This document shows, piece by piece, positions 62,598 through 64,000 of a DNA stretch of 64,000 bases. A model generated the notes under the pieces. It saw nothing but the letters and a program-made list of their open reading frames with translations, ran no database searches and was not told where the DNA came from. Position numbers and translations under genes: made by a program. This stretch comes from Paenibacillus sp. MMS20-IR301 (GTDB lineage: Bacteria; Bacillota; Bacilli; Paenibacillales; Paenibacillaceae), in contig NZ_CP135275.1 of NCBI RefSeq assembly GCF_032302195.1, forward strand, positions 1,550,001-1,614,000, written 5' to 3'. Each line of letters opens with the position of its first letter. The first letter of the stretch is position 1.

Positions 62598-63104
62598 TTG
62601 AGTATCTGGAAAAGAATCGGTAACATCTTCTCGAAGCCGGAGGCGCCCGCTGCGCCGAAGAGTATGCTGAACCTGTCCCCAGGTGATATTTGCGAGGTTT
62701 CCCTGGTAAGCTACGAAGTGACCGGCCGGACCAAGACCACCGGCCGCAACGCTGTGGTGCTCACACTGCGTGACGGAAGCCGGATTGCCTACCTCTATAT
62801 TGAAGAACGCGAGCAGGTACAGTACCGGCTCTATTATCCCATCGACGGCCGGCTCGACAGCCCTTCCGAGGTTCCCGCCACGCTGGAGCTGGATGACCGT
62901 ACCTTCTATCTGGAGGAGGAGTATGAGGGGTATGCAGCTGTTAAGGGACAGACGCCGTATATGAACGGCGGGGAGCAGCATGTCTGGCAATACCAGTCGG
63001 ATGACTCACGGCTGCTGCGGGTCGAGTGGCAGAACGGCAGATTCATGCTTTACGAGGGCGAAAGTATCATTCCGGCAGATGTCAGAGTGATCCGTGCAAG
63101 TTAG
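62598..63104 (+). CDS. DUF4178-type protein
   Basis: A 168-residue soluble beta-rich protein. LSPGDICEVSLVSYEVTGRTK, shortened here as LSPGDICEVSLVSYEV, a SRIAYLYIEERE strand, YRLYYPIDGRLD and FMLYEGESIIPADVRVI follow the DUF4178 pattern seen next to PspA genes. Start TTG 62598 (TTAGGAGTG upstream); longer in-frame readings lack a ribosome site. It ends the pspA operon before a terminator. Function unknown; the E. coli yjfJKL order suggests a role with PspA. Confidence 0.68.
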   Translation: MSIWKRIGNIFSKPEAPAAPKSMLNLSPGDICEVSLVSYEVTGRTKTTGRNAVVLTLRDGSRIAYLYIEEREQVQYRLYYPIDGRLDSPSEVPATLELDDRTFYLEEEYEGYAAVKGQTPYMNGGEQHVWQYQSDDSRLLRVEWQNGRFMLYEGESIIPADVRVIRAS

Positions 63105-63162
63105 GGTGCCGGAAGCAGTGGAACTGCTGCGGCATTACAGGCATTACAATAGAAAGTAATCA

Positions 63163-63205
63163 GGGAATGCCACCGGCGGGTAATGCGGGTAGCATTCTCT
63201 TTTTT
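63163..63205 (+). terminator. Terminator of the pspA operon
   Basis: GGGAATGC (63163-63170) with GCATTCTC (63192-63199), inner ACC/GGT, followed by six T residues. Confidence 0.85.
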
Positions 63206-63218
63206 GTCGTCGCTTATT

Positions 63219-63246
63219 TTTACTTTCCGGGGCAGCGTGTTAGAAT
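63219..63246 (+). promoter_or_regulatory. Possible promoter for moeA
   Basis: TTTACT, 16 bases, TG-T-TAGAAT (63238-63246, extended -10), 59 bases before the moeA start. Confidence 0.5.
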
Positions 63247-63305
63247 AGGGCTGGACCAGCCGGACTATGACTTTGGCAGAGTAATGAAGGAGGATAAGCC
63301 GATCT

Positions 63306-64000
63306 ATGAACAACTCAGAGGAATACAGCAGCAGTAAATTTCAGCGTACAGTGATTTCCGTAGAAGAGGCCGGGGCAAGGCTGGCTGCTTATGCAGTACT
63401 GCTGGAACAAGAAGTGGTCCCCTTGAATCAAAGCTGCGGACGCATGCTGGCTGAGCCGGTACATACTCCGCATCCGTTTCCGGCGTTTGACCGCTCCGCT
63501 ATGGACGGGTTTGCCGTCCTTGCGGCAGATACTGCGGCTGCAACAGAAGATAATAAGGTCTGGCTTGAGATTGCGGACTTTATCCCCTGCGGTGCAGTGG
63601 CTTCCAGAGATGTAACTTCCGGGACAGCTGCACGGATTATGACCGGAGCGCAAATTCCGGGCAGTGCAGATACGGTAATTATGATGGAGGCCACCGAGAG
63701 CAGGGTGGTGAACGGCATTACTTATGTCGGCATCTGCAAGCCGCAGGAGGCGGGATTACATATTACTCCTTGCGGCTTAGAGATGCAAACCGGGGAACTG
63801 GTGCTGCAAGCCGGCAAAATCATCGGTGCTGGTGATATCGCAGTGCTGGCTGCACTCGGAGTGTCCGCTGTTCCAGTGCGCCGCAGGCCGAAGGTAGCCG
63901 TTTTTGCGACCGGAACTGAGCTGCTGGATGTCAGTGTGCCGCTTGAGCCGGGTAAAATCCGCAACAGTAATTCACCGATGCTCGAAGCGCTTATTAAGGA
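63306..64000 (+). CDS. moeA: Molybdopterin molybdenumtransferase (3' partial)
   Basis: Inserts molybdate into adenylylated molybdopterin, the last step of molybdenum cofactor assembly. The frame stays open from ATG 63306 to the window edge (231 codons of about 410). Visible motifs: MoeA N-terminal AGARLAAYAVLLEQEVVPL, shortened as LAAYAVLLEQEVVPL, FDRSAMDGFAV, ARIMTGAQIPGSADTVIMME, shortened as RIMTGAQIPGSADTV, then VAVFATGTELLDV and GKIRNSNSPML of the MogA-like domain. AAGGAGG lies about 12 bases upstream. The gene's remainder is outside the window. Confidence 0.95.
   Translation, partial: MNNSEEYSSSKFQRTVISVEEAGARLAAYAVLLEQEVVPLNQSCGRMLAEPVHTPHPFPAFDRSAMDGFAVLAADTAAATEDNKVWLEIADFIPCGAVASRDVTSGTAARIMTGAQIPGSADTVIMMEATESRVVNGITYVGICKPQEAGLHITPCGLEMQTGELVLQAGKIIGAGDIAVLAALGVSAVPVRRRPKVAVFATGTELLDVSVPLEPGKIRNSNSPMLEALIK

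Overview
The window reads as chromosomal DNA of a Paenibacillus-like member of the Bacillales. This rests on strong AGGAGG-type ribosome sites, many TTG and GTG starts, a proline T-box leader, sigma-A promoters, and Firmicute-type proteins (YfmM-like ABC-F protein, BdbD-like oxidoreductase, PyrK/PyrD class 1B, ThiN, PspA). Genus is an inference from overall protein character; no 16S gene is present. The sequence begins inside metH and ends inside moeA. Most of it is core metabolism; the only mobile DNA seen is a decayed IS1182-type remnant. No rRNA, tRNA or CRISPR array was found.

Layout. 1-8.9 kb: end of metH, RNase Z, a HAD phosphatase, then a tightly overlapping six-gene run (Fpg-like glycosylase, endonuclease IV, small receiver-like protein, thioredoxin-like protein, YlmA-like ABC ATPase, RlmM-like methyltransferase) closed by a terminator. 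9-15 kb: a kinase fused to a degenerate ParA-like domain, an ABC-F ATPase, an E1-like adenylyltransferase, a Dabb protein, a response regulator with a degenerate receiver, and a secreted NlpC/P60 enzyme. 15.3-17.5 kb: thiN and a low-molecular-weight phosphatase sharing a bidirectional promoter, and an esterase. 17.7-23 kb: the pdhABCD operon. 23.2-26.2 kb: thyA-folA and a solitary gltD. 26.3-33 kb: a chemoreceptor, T-box-controlled proS, and topB. 33.1-33.75 kb: transposase remnant.

33.8-41.9 kb: a BdbD-like thiol oxidoreductase, an ArsR-like regulator with a HAD hydrolase divergent from an MFS exporter, then a permease-less ABC ATPase, a lipoprotein and a two-component system in one run. 42-49.4 kb: glycogen synthesis (glgC facing away from glgBA), an NTF2-like protein and a GH13 neopullulanase-like enzyme. 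49.6-52 kb: an amino-acid ABC importer. 52-55.8 kb: ppx and ppk, converging with overlapping 3' ends. 56-59 kb: a LysM-3D wall protein, a polysaccharide deacetylase and an OYE-family NADPH dehydrogenase. 59-61 kb: pyrK-pyrD behind a CRP/FNR-type palindrome and a small LpdD-like protein. 61.3-63.1 kb: a PspA-DUF350-DUF4178 envelope-stress operon behind an ECF-sigma-type promoter. 63.3 kb to the end: moeA.

The genes fall into working units: pyruvate to acetyl-CoA (pdhABCD), thymidylate and folate (thyA/folA with metH), glycogen storage and alpha-glucan turnover, polyphosphate making and breaking, base-excision repair, and envelope maintenance. Regulatory DNA that can be read directly includes about eighteen hairpin terminators, the T-box, the ECF promoter and several dyad operators.
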